In this document: positions 25,094-34,516 of the stretch, one piece after another | Layout of the letters: every line of letters starts with the position of its first letter | How positions within the stretch are numbered: position 1 is the first letter of the stretch | Assembly: GCF_009208105.1 (NCBI RefSeq) | Contig: NZ_WFKL01000001.1 | Coordinates: 2,542,001 to 2,606,000, forward strand | Direction: 5' to 3' | DNA length: 64,000 bases | DNA from: Rouxiella sp. S1S-2 | GTDB taxonomy: Bacteria; Pseudomonadota; Gammaproteobacteria; Enterobacterales; Enterobacteriaceae | Program-made: the position numbers and the translations under genes | The notes under the pieces: generated by a model | What the model was told of the DNA's origin: nothing | The model's input: only the letters and a program-made list of their open reading frames with translations | Database searches by the model: none

Positions 25094-25843
25094 ATGCCGT
25101 TTTCAGATTATAAAGTCGCGTTGGTGACAGGCGCTTCAGCAGGAATGGGTGAAGCAATCGTTGAGCGTTTGTGCAGCGAAGGATTGACTGTTCACGCCGT
25201 CGCTCGTCGCGAAAGCGAACTCAAGACGCTCGCTGCACGAACCGGCTGTATTCCTCATGTTATTGATGTCAGCGACGTCGAGGCATTGACCCGCTTGTGC
25301 AGTGAAATTGAGGTTGATGTACTGGTAAACAACGCCGGTATTTCACATCCAGGTTCAATTGCCACTGCCAAAGAAGAGTATGTAGACACGCAGGTCGACG
25401 TAAACTTGCGCGCGGTGCTGCACCTCTGCCGCCTCACCGTACCGGGAATGATGGCGCGCGATCGTGGACACATCATCAACATTACGTCTATTGCCGCTAT
25501 TTATAACTTTGGCGGCAACTCGATTTATCACGCGACTAAAGCCGGCGTTCACGCACTTTCACGCCAGCTGCGCGTTGACTGCTATGGAAAGCGCGTTCGG
25601 GTGACCGAAATATGTCCAGGCCGCGTGGCAACTGACATTTTTGGCAACGTGTCTGGCGATAAAGAAGGGGCGAAAAAGCAGTTTATTGATGGTTTTGAGC
25701 TGCCAACCGCAAAAGATATTGCTGACACTGTGGCCTTTGCGCTGGCAATGCCGGTTGCGGTCAACATCGGCAATATTGAAATTACGCCAACTCTGCAGGT
25801 GCCAGGCGGCCTTTCAACCATGCGACCTGATGACGTTCGCTAA
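25094..25843 (+). CDS. Short-chain dehydrogenase/reductase
   Basis: 249 residues. Cofactor loop TGASAGMG, VNNAGIS, catalytic Ser in NITSIAA and YHATK. ARRESEL after the second strand favours NADP(H). The C-terminal half (ICPGRVATDIFGN, then INIEITPTLQVPGG-type ending) resembles the YdfG (3-hydroxy acid / serine dehydrogenase) group. Start chosen at the ATG behind AGAGGAA; the longer open frame to the left does not look coding. It lies between pxpA and the ABC permeases, so it probably oxidises or reduces an intermediate of the same compound. Substrate unknown. Confidence 0.88.
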   Translation: MPFSDYKVALVTGASAGMGEAIVERLCSEGLTVHAVARRESELKTLAARTGCIPHVIDVSDVEALTRLCSEIEVDVLVNNAGISHPGSIATAKEEYVDTQVDVNLRAVLHLCRLTVPGMMARDRGHIINITSIAAIYNFGGNSIYHATKAGVHALSRQLRVDCYGKRVRVTEICPGRVATDIFGNVSGDKEGAKKQFIDGFELPTAKDIADTVAFALAMPVAVNIGNIEITPTLQVPGGLSTMRPDDVR

Positions 25844-25879
25844 GTATGGCAAGGATTATTCGGCTGAAAGGGGGGCGCG

Positions 25880-26590
25880 ATGGCTGCAGTGAAAAACGGT
25901 TTTGACATAGCGGCGGTGATGCAGGGCCAGTATGGCGACATGCTGATAACCGGCATCGAATTGACGTTAAAGCTGGCGATCGGTGCCTGGATATTGGCGA
26001 TGATTCTGGCGCTGTTGCTGGTGATTATCCGCCTGACGGAGAAGCGTATCGCCGTCGCGCTGGTCAGCCTCTATGTCTCTTACCATCGCAACGTTCCAAC
26101 GCTGGTGCAACTGATGATGTGGTATTTCGCGATTCCAACGCTATTGCCGCAGGCGCTGCAGGATTGGATAAATAATCAGAATGCCGAATTTATCTTCTCG
26201 ATGGTTGCGCTGGGGCTGTGTCAGGCCGCGTACTTCTCCGAGGATATTCGCAGCGGTCTGCGCGCCATTCCTGCAGGTCAAACCGAGGCATCGCGCGCAC
26301 TGGGCATGAGCTATATGAAGTCGATGAGGCTGATTATTCTGCCTCAGGGCATGCGTAACGCGCTGCCGTCGCTTATTAACCACACGGTATTACTGTTTAA
26401 AAATACCAGCCTGGCGATGGTGATTGGCGTGGCCGAGCTGACCTACGTGACCCGCGAAATCGAAAATATGACCTTCAGAACCTTTGAAATTTACCTGGTT
26501 GCCTCGATGGCGTACCTGTTTTTCTCTCTGCTGTTAATGGGCGGCGGCGCGTTAATCGCCAAACGTTTTCAGCGCGCTGTGGCGAGGTAA
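25880..26590 (+). CDS. Polar amino acid ABC transporter permease (HisQ/GltJ family)
   Basis: 236 residues with about five helices. GIELTLKLAIGAWILAMI opens the HEQRo-type membrane domain; SYHRNVPTLVQLMMWYFAIP and the cytoplasmic loop EASRALGMSYMKSMRLIILP are the family signatures. The start follows GGGGGGCGCG. It ends 6 bases before the second permease, indicating a co-translated heterodimer. Confidence 0.92.
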   Translation: MAAVKNGFDIAAVMQGQYGDMLITGIELTLKLAIGAWILAMILALLLVIIRLTEKRIAVALVSLYVSYHRNVPTLVQLMMWYFAIPTLLPQALQDWINNQNAEFIFSMVALGLCQAAYFSEDIRSGLRAIPAGQTEASRALGMSYMKSMRLIILPQGMRNALPSLINHTVLLFKNTSLAMVIGVAELTYVTREIENMTFRTFEIYLVASMAYLFFSLLLMGGGALIAKRFQRAVAR

Positions 26591-26596
26591 GAGGAG

Positions 26597-27349
26597 ATGG
26601 CTGATTTCTTTAGCATTGTGCATCAATACTGGATGCTGTTTTTAGTGGGGCAGTATCCGCACGGTTCGCTCGGTGGACTGGCAAATACGCTGCTGCTGTC
26701 AGTGGTTGCGATGCTGTTTGCCTTTCCGTTGGGGATTGCGCTGGCGATGGCAAGAATTTCGCCTTTCAAGACAGTACGCAGAGTCGCGGCGGTTTGGGTG
26801 TATGTATTCCGCGGCATTCCGCTGATGATGGTAGTGTTTTGGACCTACTTTTGCGTCCCCATGCTGCTGGGGCACGATATCAACGGTTTCGCGACCATGG
26901 CCTGCACGCTGGTGATTTATGAAAGCGCCTACATCGCCGAAATCGTCAGAGGCGGCATTCAGGCGCTGCCATCTGGTCAGTACGAAGCATCACGGGCGCT
27001 GGGCATGAGTTATTTCAAAACCTTCCGGCTGATTATTTTACCGCAGGCTTTGTACAATATGTTGCCGAGCCTGATAAGTCAGTTGGTTTCGATCATCAAG
27101 GACAGCACGTTGGGCTACGTTATCAACGTACAGGAGCTGACTTTTGCGGCAAATCAGGTCAGTAACCAGTTGTTGACTAAACCTTTTCAGGTATTTGCGA
27201 TAGTTGCACTCAGCTACTACGTCATTTGTTCGAGTTTGACCTGGCTGGCCAATACGTTGGAAAAGCGCATTGCCCGTCAACGTACACGTCATCAAGGGGG
27301 GCAGCCGTTGAGTGCGACTGCTGCATTAACCCCAGAAATTACCCAATAA
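26597..27349 (+). CDS. Polar amino acid ABC transporter permease (HisM/GltK family)
   Basis: 250 residues. LGGLANTLLLSVVAMLFAFP, VFRGIPLMMVVFWTYF and EASRALGMSYFKTFRLIILP are the standard features. AGAGGAG precedes the ATG. It forms the channel with the preceding permease. A short hydrophilic tail (about 25 residues) follows the last helix. Confidence 0.92.
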   Translation: MADFFSIVHQYWMLFLVGQYPHGSLGGLANTLLLSVVAMLFAFPLGIALAMARISPFKTVRRVAAVWVYVFRGIPLMMVVFWTYFCVPMLLGHDINGFATMACTLVIYESAYIAEIVRGGIQALPSGQYEASRALGMSYFKTFRLIILPQALYNMLPSLISQLVSIIKDSTLGYVINVQELTFAANQVSNQLLTKPFQVFAIVALSYYVICSSLTWLANTLEKRIARQRTRHQGGQPLSATAALTPEITQ

Positions 27350-27358
27350 GGAGCAGAG

Positions 27359-28096
27359 ATGACCCCGCTTATTATGTTTAACCAGGTCAATAAATGGTAT
27401 GGCGAATATCAGGCTCTGACCGACCTGAGCGCGGAGATCCGCAGCGGTGAAGTGGTGGTGGTGTGCGGGCCTTCCGGCTCTGGAAAATCCACGCTCATCC
27501 GCACGGTGAATCGTCTTGAGCCAATTCAAAACGGTCAAATTCTGTTTGAAGGTCTGGACATTAACGGTACCAGCACGCGGCTGAATCAACTGCGTACCCG
27601 AATTGGCTTTGTCTTTCAGAACTTCAACCTCTTTCCGCATATTTCGGTGCTGGATAATGTGATGATCTCTCCGATTAAAGTGCTCGGCGTGCGCAAGGCA
27701 CAGGCGAGGAAAGAGGCGATGATATTGCTCGAGCGAGTTGGGCTTTCACACAAAGCTGACGCCTATCCCTTGCAGCTTTCTGGTGGGCAGCAGCAGCGCG
27801 TGGCAATAGCGCGAGCGCTGGCCATGAAGCCGCCGGTGATGCTGTTTGATGAACCGACCAGCGCACTCGACCCGGAGATGGTGGGCGAAGTACTAAGCGT
27901 GATGCGTGGACTGGCGCAGGAGGGGATGACCATGATGTGCGTCACCCACGAAATGAACTTTGCCCGTGAGGTGGCCGACACTATTTGGTTTATGGACGCC
28001 GGTCAAATTCTGGAAAAAGCCCCCCCAGAGCGCTTCTTTACCCGGCCTTCGCATGAGCGTGCTCAGCGTTTTCTGAGCGATTTACGACAACACTGA
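27359..28096 (+). CDS. Polar amino acid ABC transporter ATP-binding protein (GlnQ/GltL family)
   Basis: 245 residues. Walker [11 protein letters not shown]-loop FQNFNLFPH, signature [15 protein letters not shown], Walker [15 protein letters not shown] and switch His in [18 protein letters not shown] lies before the ATG. Closely related ATPases drive uptake of glutamine, glutamate, histidine or arginine. In this cluster the solute may be 5-oxoproline or a related lactam; that is inference from the adjacent PxpA. Confidence 0.94.
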   Translation: MTPLIMFNQVNKWYGEYQALTDLSAEIRSGEVVVVCGPSGSGKSTLIRTVNRLEPIQNGQILFEGLDINGTSTRLNQLRTRIGFVFQNFNLFPHISVLDNVMISPIKVLGVRKAQARKEAMILLERVGLSHKADAYPLQLSGGQQQRVAIARALAMKPPVMLFDEPTSALDPEMVGEVLSVMRGLAQEGMTMMCVTHEMNFAREVADTIWFMDAGQILEKAPPERFFTRPSHERAQRFLSDLRQH

Positions 28097-28186
28097 CGGT
28101 TCGCCGGGGAGCGATGCCCCAATAGTACCTGCACTTTTGAAATAATTCGTGACGCTGTCACTTAACCTAAACACTATCGGGGTAAG

Positions 28187-29032
28187 ATGCTTATGAAACT
28201 CAAAAATCTGTCGTTGGTTCTCCTGCTCAGCCCGCTTGCCTTGACCATTTTGGCTGCAAAGGCGGATATGATGAGTGATATTCAGGCGCGCGGCCAGCTT
28301 AACTGCGGCGTGTATTCTGACGTGCCACCGTTTTCTTCACCAGACCCACAAACGCGTCAGTTAGCGGGGATGGACGTAGATTTATGCACCGCGCTTGCCA
28401 AGCAGATGGGGCTGAAGTTGAACCTGATGCCGACCTCGGTTGAGGCGCGTATTCCCGTGCTAACCACCGGCCGCGTTGACGTACTGATTGCCAATCTGGC
28501 TTACACCAAAACCCGCGCCTCGCAGATTCAATTCAGCGACCCTTACTATGTGGCGCAAGAAAATCTGGTGGTGAAAGCGCCCAACGCGGCAGAGCCCAAA
28601 AGCTTCTTTAAAGGCAAACGAATCAGTGCCACCAAAGGCACGACATCAGAGCAGTCTATTTATCTGGCGGGTGCGAAAGCCATTACCTTCCAGGATACGG
28701 CGTCTGCCTATTTGGCACTGCAGCAGAACAAATCCGTCGGCTTTGTAACTAATACCATGACGGCGATTAAAATGATTGAGTTGGCGAAGAACGGAGGTGT
28801 CGACCTGGCGATGACCTCATTCCCGATGGCGTTAGAGCCGATTGGCATTGGAATGAAACAGGGCGAACCGGCTTTGTTGGCCAAGGTTAACGCCAGCCTG
28901 AAGACGATGGACGATGAGGGCACTATAGACAAAATTTGGGACAAATGGATTGGCCCAAATACGGCCTATAAAATGGTGCGTCAGGACAAAGTCCAGCCAT
29001 TAAGTGCATTGAAATTCGAACCGCTGCAATAG
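28187..29032 (+). CDS. Polar amino acid ABC transporter substrate-binding protein (family 3)
   Basis: 281 residues with a Sec signal peptide (LVLLLSPLALTILAAKADM, cleavage probably after AKA). The family-3 fold is seen in LNCGVYSDVPPFSSPDPQT, GMDVDLCTALAKQMGLKL, RVDVLIANLAYTKTRASQI and DPYYVAQE. A second ATG two codons later is better spaced from GGGGTAAG and may be the true start. A 90-base gap with small hairpins separates it from the ATPase, which may allow higher expression of the binding protein. Confidence 0.92.
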   Translation: MLMKLKNLSLVLLLSPLALTILAAKADMMSDIQARGQLNCGVYSDVPPFSSPDPQTRQLAGMDVDLCTALAKQMGLKLNLMPTSVEARIPVLTTGRVDVLIANLAYTKTRASQIQFSDPYYVAQENLVVKAPNAAEPKSFFKGKRISATKGTTSEQSIYLAGAKAITFQDTASAYLALQQNKSVGFVTNTMTAIKMIELAKNGGVDLAMTSFPMALEPIGIGMKQGEPALLAKVNASLKTMDDEGTIDKIWDKWIGPNTAYKMVRQDKVQPLSALKFEPLQ

Positions 29033-29300
29033 CGAATTGAAATGCCAAGGTTGATTTAACACTTTCCCATCCCGGCTCTCCCCGATAGGCGGATGGTCGG
29101 GCAATGCCATGTAGACAGCACCCTTCCTCATACTCCCTTTCCTAAAACCTGCCCATATTCCGTACTTGTCAGATAGCTTCGCGATCGCCTCCGCTATATC
29201 TTAATCGCATTAAAACGAGCGCGGCTAAAGCGGAATAATCTCCAGTTAACCCTCTGATAAGTCGCGTTTGTTTTTTCTAAAAACCTTTGAGGCGGGAAAG

Positions 29301-29522
29301 ATGACAAACGTAAAAATGATTGTGATTACGGTTATGCTCAGCGCAGTGACCTTGCTATCAGGCTGTGGTTTACAGAATATGCAGCTTCATCAAGACAGGC
29401 AACGTTGTTCGCAATATGGCTATCAGAAAGGCACCGACGCCTTCGCCAAATGCATGCAAAAAACGGCTATTGAACGCGACCGCATGAATATGATCCAGGC
29501 TTTCATACCACTAAATGATTAA
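29301..29522 (+). CDS. Small lipoprotein of unknown function
   Basis: 73 residues from ATG with GGCGGGAAAG upstream. A signal sequence with lipobox LLSGC (Cys about 22) is followed by a short soluble part with two cysteines in RCSQYGYQKGTDAFAKCMQK. That pattern is common in small enterobacterial lipoproteins; I know no function. The residue after the lipid cysteine is Gly, compatible with outer-membrane sorting. Confidence 0.75.
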   Translation: MTNVKMIVITVMLSAVTLLSGCGLQNMQLHQDRQRCSQYGYQKGTDAFAKCMQKTAIERDRMNMIQAFIPLND

Positions 29523-29573
29523 GATGTGCAGCGGGGGCCGGGAGAATAAAAAGTCTTCTCCCATGCCCACTGA

Positions 29574-30095
29574 TTAGCAGGATTTTGACGTGACGCCGTC
29601 TAAAGGGCTTATCCATTTCGGCCAGGCGGTTTTTTGACAGTTATAGCTTGGCGCAGGCTTTATTCCCATCCACTCGAACTCCGGCTTTGGCTGTTGCGGT
29701 TCAAAAATTGCAACCGGCTGAGTATCACTCTCCTCCAGCTCGATTTTCGGGCACAGACCCTGACTCGGCCAACTTTCCATACGGCGATAAACCGCAGGGG
29801 TGGTGTTAAACTGCTTTTTGAAAGTGCGGGTAAACGTCTGCTGAGAGTCAAACTGGTATTTATCGGCGATGCGCAGAACCGAGTTTTGCGTCAATCTTAG
29901 TTCGGTAGCTGCCATCGTCAGGCGGCGTTGGCGAGTGTAAGTCCCCAGCGTTTGACCGGTAAAACTTTTGAACAGGCGTTGCAGGTGCCATTTCGAGTAG
30001 CCCGATTTCGCGGCAATGGTATCTAATGTTAAGGACTGATCCAGGTTATGTTCAATCCAATCCAACAGTTCACTGACAATACTTTCGTGATACAT
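29574..30095 (-). CDS. AraC-family regulator, Rob-like, short form
   Basis: 173 residues from ATG behind GGGGGAATC. The AraC domain is close to Rob and to the paralogue at 16 kb: AAKSGYSKWHLQRLFKSFTG and ADKYQFDSQQTFTRTFKKQF. After it only about 60 residues remain, where Rob has a 170-residue GyrI-like domain, so it is intermediate between SoxS/RamA-like and Rob-like forms. The tail (GIKPAPSYNCQKTAWPKWIS) may be the start of a lost ligand domain. Longer open frame upstream of the chosen start is probably leader. Confidence 0.85.
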   Translation of the reverse strand: MYHESIVSELLDWIEHNLDQSLTLDTIAAKSGYSKWHLQRLFKSFTGQTLGTYTRQRRLTMAATELRLTQNSVLRIADKYQFDSQQTFTRTFKKQFNTTPAVYRRMESWPSQGLCPKIELEESDTQPVAIFEPQQPKPEFEWMGIKPAPSYNCQKTAWPKWISPLDGVTSKSC

Positions 30096-30212
30096 ATTTT
30101 GATTCCCCCGTTGAAGGATGACATTTAGCCACTCCTCACGCTGGACTACAATGCGCAATTCAGCCATATTATTTATCAAATCAGCCAAACCTTAACGGAA
30201 TCTTAAACAACA

Positions 30213-31061
30213 ATGCCAATCATTCAGTGTGGGACCAATGATTGCGATCGTGTTGCAATCGATGATATCGACCGTCCAGTGGTTGCCTTAGGTGCGTCAA
30301 GGGCCAACGGCGCGTGGGAAAAAGCCATGCATCGTCACCGCAAAGCGCAGCTTATTTATACGCTGGAAGGCATTATCAGCTGTGAGTTGGAGCAGGGTGT
30401 TTGGGTGGTGCCGCCGCAGTGTGCTATCTGGATCCCCAGCGAGGTTATGCATTCCGCGCGAGGTACGGGCGTCAATCAGTGCTACAGCCTGTTCGTTGAG
30501 CCGGATGCCAATCTTTATCTGCCGACCACCTGCTGTACGCTTTCTGTTACCCCTTTACTGCGTGAGCTGCTGCTGCATGCTGCACATTTCCCGTTGCTTT
30601 ATGACCAACAGGGCCCTGAGGGCAAGATGATTAACGTACTGCTCGATCAGCTTGCCGTAGCAAAAGTGGAGGATTTATACCTGCCGCTGCCGCGCGATAA
30701 TCGACTGCGTCAACTGACTGACGGTATGCTGCAGGATCCGGCCGACAAGTCTACGTTGGCAGAGTGGGCGGGACGGATCGGCATGAGTGAGCGCAGCTTG
30801 ACCCGTACTTTTACCAGTCAGGTCGGGGTCAGTGTGCACCGCTGGCGCAAGCAGCTGCACGTCATATTGGCGCTGCAGAAATTGTCTGAGGGTGCCAGCG
30901 TGCAAACCGTAGCCCTGGATTTGGGCTATGAAAGCGCCAGCAGCTTCGTCACTATGTTTCGCAAAGCGCAGGGCAAACCACCGGCACGTTACCTCTCTGA
31001 CTGTGCCAACAGTCCTCAACTGCCAATCCGTGGATTTTCACTGACCGAGAACGTAGCATAG
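30213..31061 (+). CDS. AraC-family regulator with N-terminal cupin (NimR-like)
   Basis: 282 residues. A cupin sensor domain comes first (MHRHRKAQLIYTLEGIISCE, then VVPPQCAIWIPSEVMHSARG), followed by a C-terminal AraC domain (LAEWAGRIGMSERSLTRTFT and VALDLGYESASSFVTMFRKA). This order is typical of NimR/YeaM-type regulators that control an adjacent MFS exporter. Here an alpha/beta hydrolase follows at 36 bases and an MFS gene lies 1 kb downstream. It is divergent from the short Rob-like gene. Confidence 0.88.
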   Translation: MPIIQCGTNDCDRVAIDDIDRPVVALGASRANGAWEKAMHRHRKAQLIYTLEGIISCELEQGVWVVPPQCAIWIPSEVMHSARGTGVNQCYSLFVEPDANLYLPTTCCTLSVTPLLRELLLHAAHFPLLYDQQGPEGKMINVLLDQLAVAKVEDLYLPLPRDNRLRQLTDGMLQDPADKSTLAEWAGRIGMSERSLTRTFTSQVGVSVHRWRKQLHVILALQKLSEGASVQTVALDLGYESASSFVTMFRKAQGKPPARYLSDCANSPQLPIRGFSLTENVA

Positions 31062-31096
31062 GCCTAAATAATACATTTTTTGAATGAATTAACGGA

Positions 31097-31807
31097 ATGA
31101 ACAACATTATGGTGTTGGGTAATATTGTACTGATCCCCGGATATATGACCGATGACCGGCTGTGGGATGACATGGTCGAACCTTTGCAACGCCACGGCGG
31201 CGTACTGACTTTTGCCCAGTTGGACCAGGGCGAGAGCATGGACGACATGGCGGAGCGCATTATCAAATGCTGTCCGCCGACGTTCGCGCTGCTCGGGTTT
31301 TCCATGGGCGGCTACATCGCCCGCAAAATAGTTCAGCGTATCCCTGAGCGTGTCACATCGTTAATTTTAGCGGCCACTTCAAGCCGTGCTGACTCCGAGC
31401 AGCAGCAACGCACTAAGGCCAGTGCCGCCGATGCCGTCACGCCGCATTCGTATAATGGCCTGAGTAATGTTTCGCTCGGCTATTCACTCCATCAAGACCG
31501 CAGCCGCGATCCCGCGTTGCTCCAGCGCCTGAAAGGAATGGGGCAGAGGCTTGGTTATGATGTTTTTGTTCGCCAGTCTCGGTTAGACCGCAATGCTGAC
31601 ACTGATTTGTTGGCGAAAATTCACTGCCCAACACTGATTATTGCGGCCAAAAACGATCGTATGCGCAGCCTGCAGGAGTCTGAGGAACTGCAGGAAAACA
31701 TCCCAGGTGCTGAGCTGCGGGTGATTGAAAACTGTGGCCATATGATCCCGCTTGAACAACCCGCGAAATTTTGTGAAGAGATGATTGGCTGGCTGAATAA
31801 TCGATAA
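31097..31807 (+). CDS. Alpha/beta hydrolase
   Basis: 236 residues. Oxyanion region VLIPGYMTDDRLWDDM, nucleophile elbow GFSMGG (Ser about 74), acid Asp in AAKNDRMRS and base His in NCGHMIPLEQP make a complete triad. The short lid and size are those of carboxylesterases or MenH/BioH-like enzymes. It follows the cupin-AraC gene in the same direction and may be in its operon. Substrate unknown. Confidence 0.87.
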   Translation: MNNIMVLGNIVLIPGYMTDDRLWDDMVEPLQRHGGVLTFAQLDQGESMDDMAERIIKCCPPTFALLGFSMGGYIARKIVQRIPERVTSLILAATSSRADSEQQQRTKASAADAVTPHSYNGLSNVSLGYSLHQDRSRDPALLQRLKGMGQRLGYDVFVRQSRLDRNADTDLLAKIHCPTLIIAAKNDRMRSLQESEELQENIPGAELRVIENCGHMIPLEQPAKFCEEMIGWLNNR

Positions 31808-32080
31808 ACGCAACGAACTAGAATTGGTAAAAAACAACGGTCGGTGCGCTGAAGATTGTTTTAACGGCAAATTAGTTACAACATACTTATATATTTTTAA
31901 ACCAAGCCACAATATAAGCCCCTCTGCAGAAATCGCCTGACAGGGCGTAACAGCCCTAGAAAACACACAAACTGATGGATGTCTGAATGTTTAATTACGT
32001 GACAATATGTGCGGAGGCGGCTTGACGTTGTGACAGGTATCACGTTTGATAACTGTAAAATACCTGCGGAAATAATAATA

Positions 32081-33286
32081 ATGTCTGAATGCACCACCCT
32101 CGAGTCTGAACCACAAACCTCGTCAATGCACCGCTGGCTGGCGGTATTATCGCTTGCGTGCGGGACCTTTATTCTGGTCAACACCGAGTTTTTACCGATT
32201 GGCCTGCTGAGCCCTATTGCGCATGCCCTTGGCGTTAGCGAGGGGCAGGCCGGATGGGCCATTATGCTACCCGGTCTGGTGGCTGCTTTAGCCGCTCCGC
32301 TGTTGATGCTGTTTTCCCGGCGCTTGAACCGCCGAACATTATTACTGATGCTGTCAGGTAGCATTATCGTCTCAAATGCCATCGCCATGTTTGCTCACAG
32401 TTTTCCCGCACTGTTACTTGGGCGATTTATTCTGGGCTTCGGCGTGGGGGGGTTCTGGGCTTTCGCTATTCCAGCGGGTAGAAGGATGGTAAGTGAAGCG
32501 CAGGGCGCTCGGGCTATTTCACTGATCAGCGCCGGTGTAGCCGTGGGAACGGTAGCGGGCGTTCCCGCCGGCGCGTTTATCGGCGAGCTTTTCGGTTGGC
32601 GTATGGCCTTTACCATGAACACTGTTTTGGCCGTTGCAGTATTCGTTTATCAATGGTTTGCACTGCCTTCACTGCCTGCCAAAAACTCGCTGGGTTTAGG
32701 TTCTTTGTTGACCGTGGCAAAAATTAAAGGGGTGCGCCGAGGACTGATTATTGGCATTTTCATGGCCTCCGCGCAATTTTCCGCCTACACCTACCTCGAA
32801 CCATGGCTGCGATTTCAAGTGCGATTGTCTGCGTCCGATATCTCGCTGCTGCTGATGTGCTACGGCGTTGCAGGACTAATCGGAACTTTCCTTACGGAAG
32901 TGACCGTGCGTGAATTTGGCGTGAGGCGTGCATTTTTAGGCAACGTATTACTGCTGGCACTCTCGGTGTTAATCGCTTCGCAGGTTAGCAGCAGCGTTAC
33001 CGCCGCGTCGACGTTAGTTATTCTTTGGGGGCTGGCATTTGGTGCGCTGCCGGTATGCCTTAATATCTGGATTTATCAGGCCTCGCCTGCCATGTTTGAA
33101 AGTGGCTCGGCACTGATGGTTTGTGTATTTCAGATTGCCCTGGCCTGTGGTGCCTTTTTCGGTGGCGTGCTGGCCGATACGCAGGGCACCGCCGCAGCGT
33201 TCATTCTGGGCGGTGTACTGGCATTACTGGCCTGCGTAAGCATCTTTGTTTCTCATCCGCAGCAGTCACGGGTTACGGGGCCGTAA
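32081..33286 (+). CDS. MFS transporter, DHA1 family (NepI/SotB-like)
   Basis: 401 residues, twelve predicted helices. The N-terminal pattern SLACGTFILVNTEFLPIGLL (as xxEFLPxxLL in NepI, SotB and YdhP) and GISEG-type GVSEGQAGWA mark the sugar or purine-nucleoside efflux subfamily of DHA1; LGRFILGFGVGGFWAFA is the helix-4 motif. The ATG with TGCGGA upstream is chosen over an earlier GTG. Likely an exporter of a metabolite or drug, perhaps under the AraC-cupin regulator nearby. Confidence 0.88.
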   Translation: MSECTTLESEPQTSSMHRWLAVLSLACGTFILVNTEFLPIGLLSPIAHALGVSEGQAGWAIMLPGLVAALAAPLLMLFSRRLNRRTLLLMLSGSIIVSNAIAMFAHSFPALLLGRFILGFGVGGFWAFAIPAGRRMVSEAQGARAISLISAGVAVGTVAGVPAGAFIGELFGWRMAFTMNTVLAVAVFVYQWFALPSLPAKNSLGLGSLLTVAKIKGVRRGLIIGIFMASAQFSAYTYLEPWLRFQVRLSASDISLLLMCYGVAGLIGTFLTEVTVREFGVRRAFLGNVLLLALSVLIASQVSSSVTAASTLVILWGLAFGALPVCLNIWIYQASPAMFESGSALMVCVFQIALACGAFFGGVLADTQGTAAAFILGGVLALLACVSIFVSHPQQSRVTGP

Positions 33287-33290
33287 AAAC

Positions 33291-34232
33291 TTAACTCAGC
33301 TCGCCTTCACGCTGTAACCAGTTGCGATAAAAATGCGGCCAGATTTCAGTCGGCGTTCCGGGTTTGCCCATACCAAAACCGTGACCGCCGCTGGCAAGCT
33401 GATGCAGTTCACAGGGAACGTGCATTTTATCGCAGGCCTCTTTCATGATAACGGTATTCATCGGATTGGATATTGGGTCGTCCTTGGCCTGCGCTAAGAA
33501 CATGGGCGGCGTCTGTGGCGTGACAAAGTTTTGTACTGACCACCGCGCCGCTTCTCGCTCGTCAGCGTGCCTGCCAACCAGAATATGCGCCGTTGACGTA
33601 TCGGAATAGGGTGCTTCGAGCGTAATTATCGGATAGATAAGCGCGCTAACATCTGGTTTTGCACTGTGGTTGTCAATCTCGTCGATTGCCGAGTAGGACT
33701 GAAAATCAGCCCGCACCGAGGCCATACCCAATAAATGCCCACCGGCCGAGAAGCCCAAAACGCCAAGCTTATCTTTACGGATGCCATATTTATTGGCATT
33801 CGCACGAATTAACCGCAGCGCACGTTGTGCATCCTGCAAAGGAGCCATTGCGCCCGCCTGCCAACCTTCGTTCGGTAAACGATAGGTAAGCACAAAGGCA
33901 GTGATGCCTCTTTCGCTGAGCCACTGTGCGGCAGGATGAGCCTCAGACTCCATTTCTATACGTTTATAGCCTCCACCGGCGGCGATCAGCATGGCCGAGC
34001 CGTTTGGATTTTCTGGCTGATAAACGGTGAGATGTGGAGTGCTAACGTTGCTAACGGCCCCACGCTTACTGATTTTCATTGGCCCAACGGGTCCACCGCC
34101 GCCGGGAGGTGTTGAAGGCCAGAGCCGCAGTGATTCGGCTGTCTGCGGTTCACTCAGATGCCGTTTTTTTGCGTTTACGCACCCAGCAAGAAATACTGCG
34201 CTTGCTCCAATAATAAAATTACGACGGTTCAT
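33291..34232 (-). CDS. Alpha/beta-hydrolase esterase, Tat-type lipoprotein
   Basis: 313 residues. NRRNFIIGASAVFLAGC combines a twin-arginine-like motif and a lipobox (Cys18), so it is probably an exported lipoprotein. The hydrolase core resembles acetyl-xylan esterase / BD-FAE-like enzymes: TPPGGGGPVGP, IAAGGGYKRIEMESE (oxyanion glycine loop), nucleophile GFSAGG, acid Asp in AKDDPI and His in ASGGHGFGMG. It may deacylate plant-cell-wall sugars. It converges on the MFS gene with 4 bases between. Confidence 0.88.
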   Translation of the reverse strand: MNRRNFIIGASAVFLAGCVNAKKRHLSEPQTAESLRLWPSTPPGGGGPVGPMKISKRGAVSNVSTPHLTVYQPENPNGSAMLIAAGGGYKRIEMESEAHPAAQWLSERGITAFVLTYRLPNEGWQAGAMAPLQDAQRALRLIRANANKYGIRKDKLGVLGFSAGGHLLGMASVRADFQSYSAIDEIDNHSAKPDVSALIYPIITLEAPYSDTSTAHILVGRHADEREAARWSVQNFVTPQTPPMFLAQAKDDPISNPMNTVIMKEACDKMHVPCELHQLASGGHGFGMGKPGTPTEIWPHFYRNWLQREGELS

Positions 34233-34516
34233 GTAATCACCTGCTGATAATAAGAATCTGAGTGTAAGTAAGAATTCTGAGTATTCATTAAATTCGTGAG
34301 GAATTTCTGATTACCTGGCTAGGATTAACAATGAAAAGTGATGAAATCATGAGGTTATATCAAGATTGATGCTTCATTTCCTTTAGTTTTGAAATGAAAT
34401 GTGACTTAACATCATCGACATATATAAATATAGCTGCATAAGTAATGCACTTTAAATCCTTTAGGGCGTCTGTTTTGCAATGATAGAGTTTACAGAGATT
34501 AACTATGGAGTAGGTT

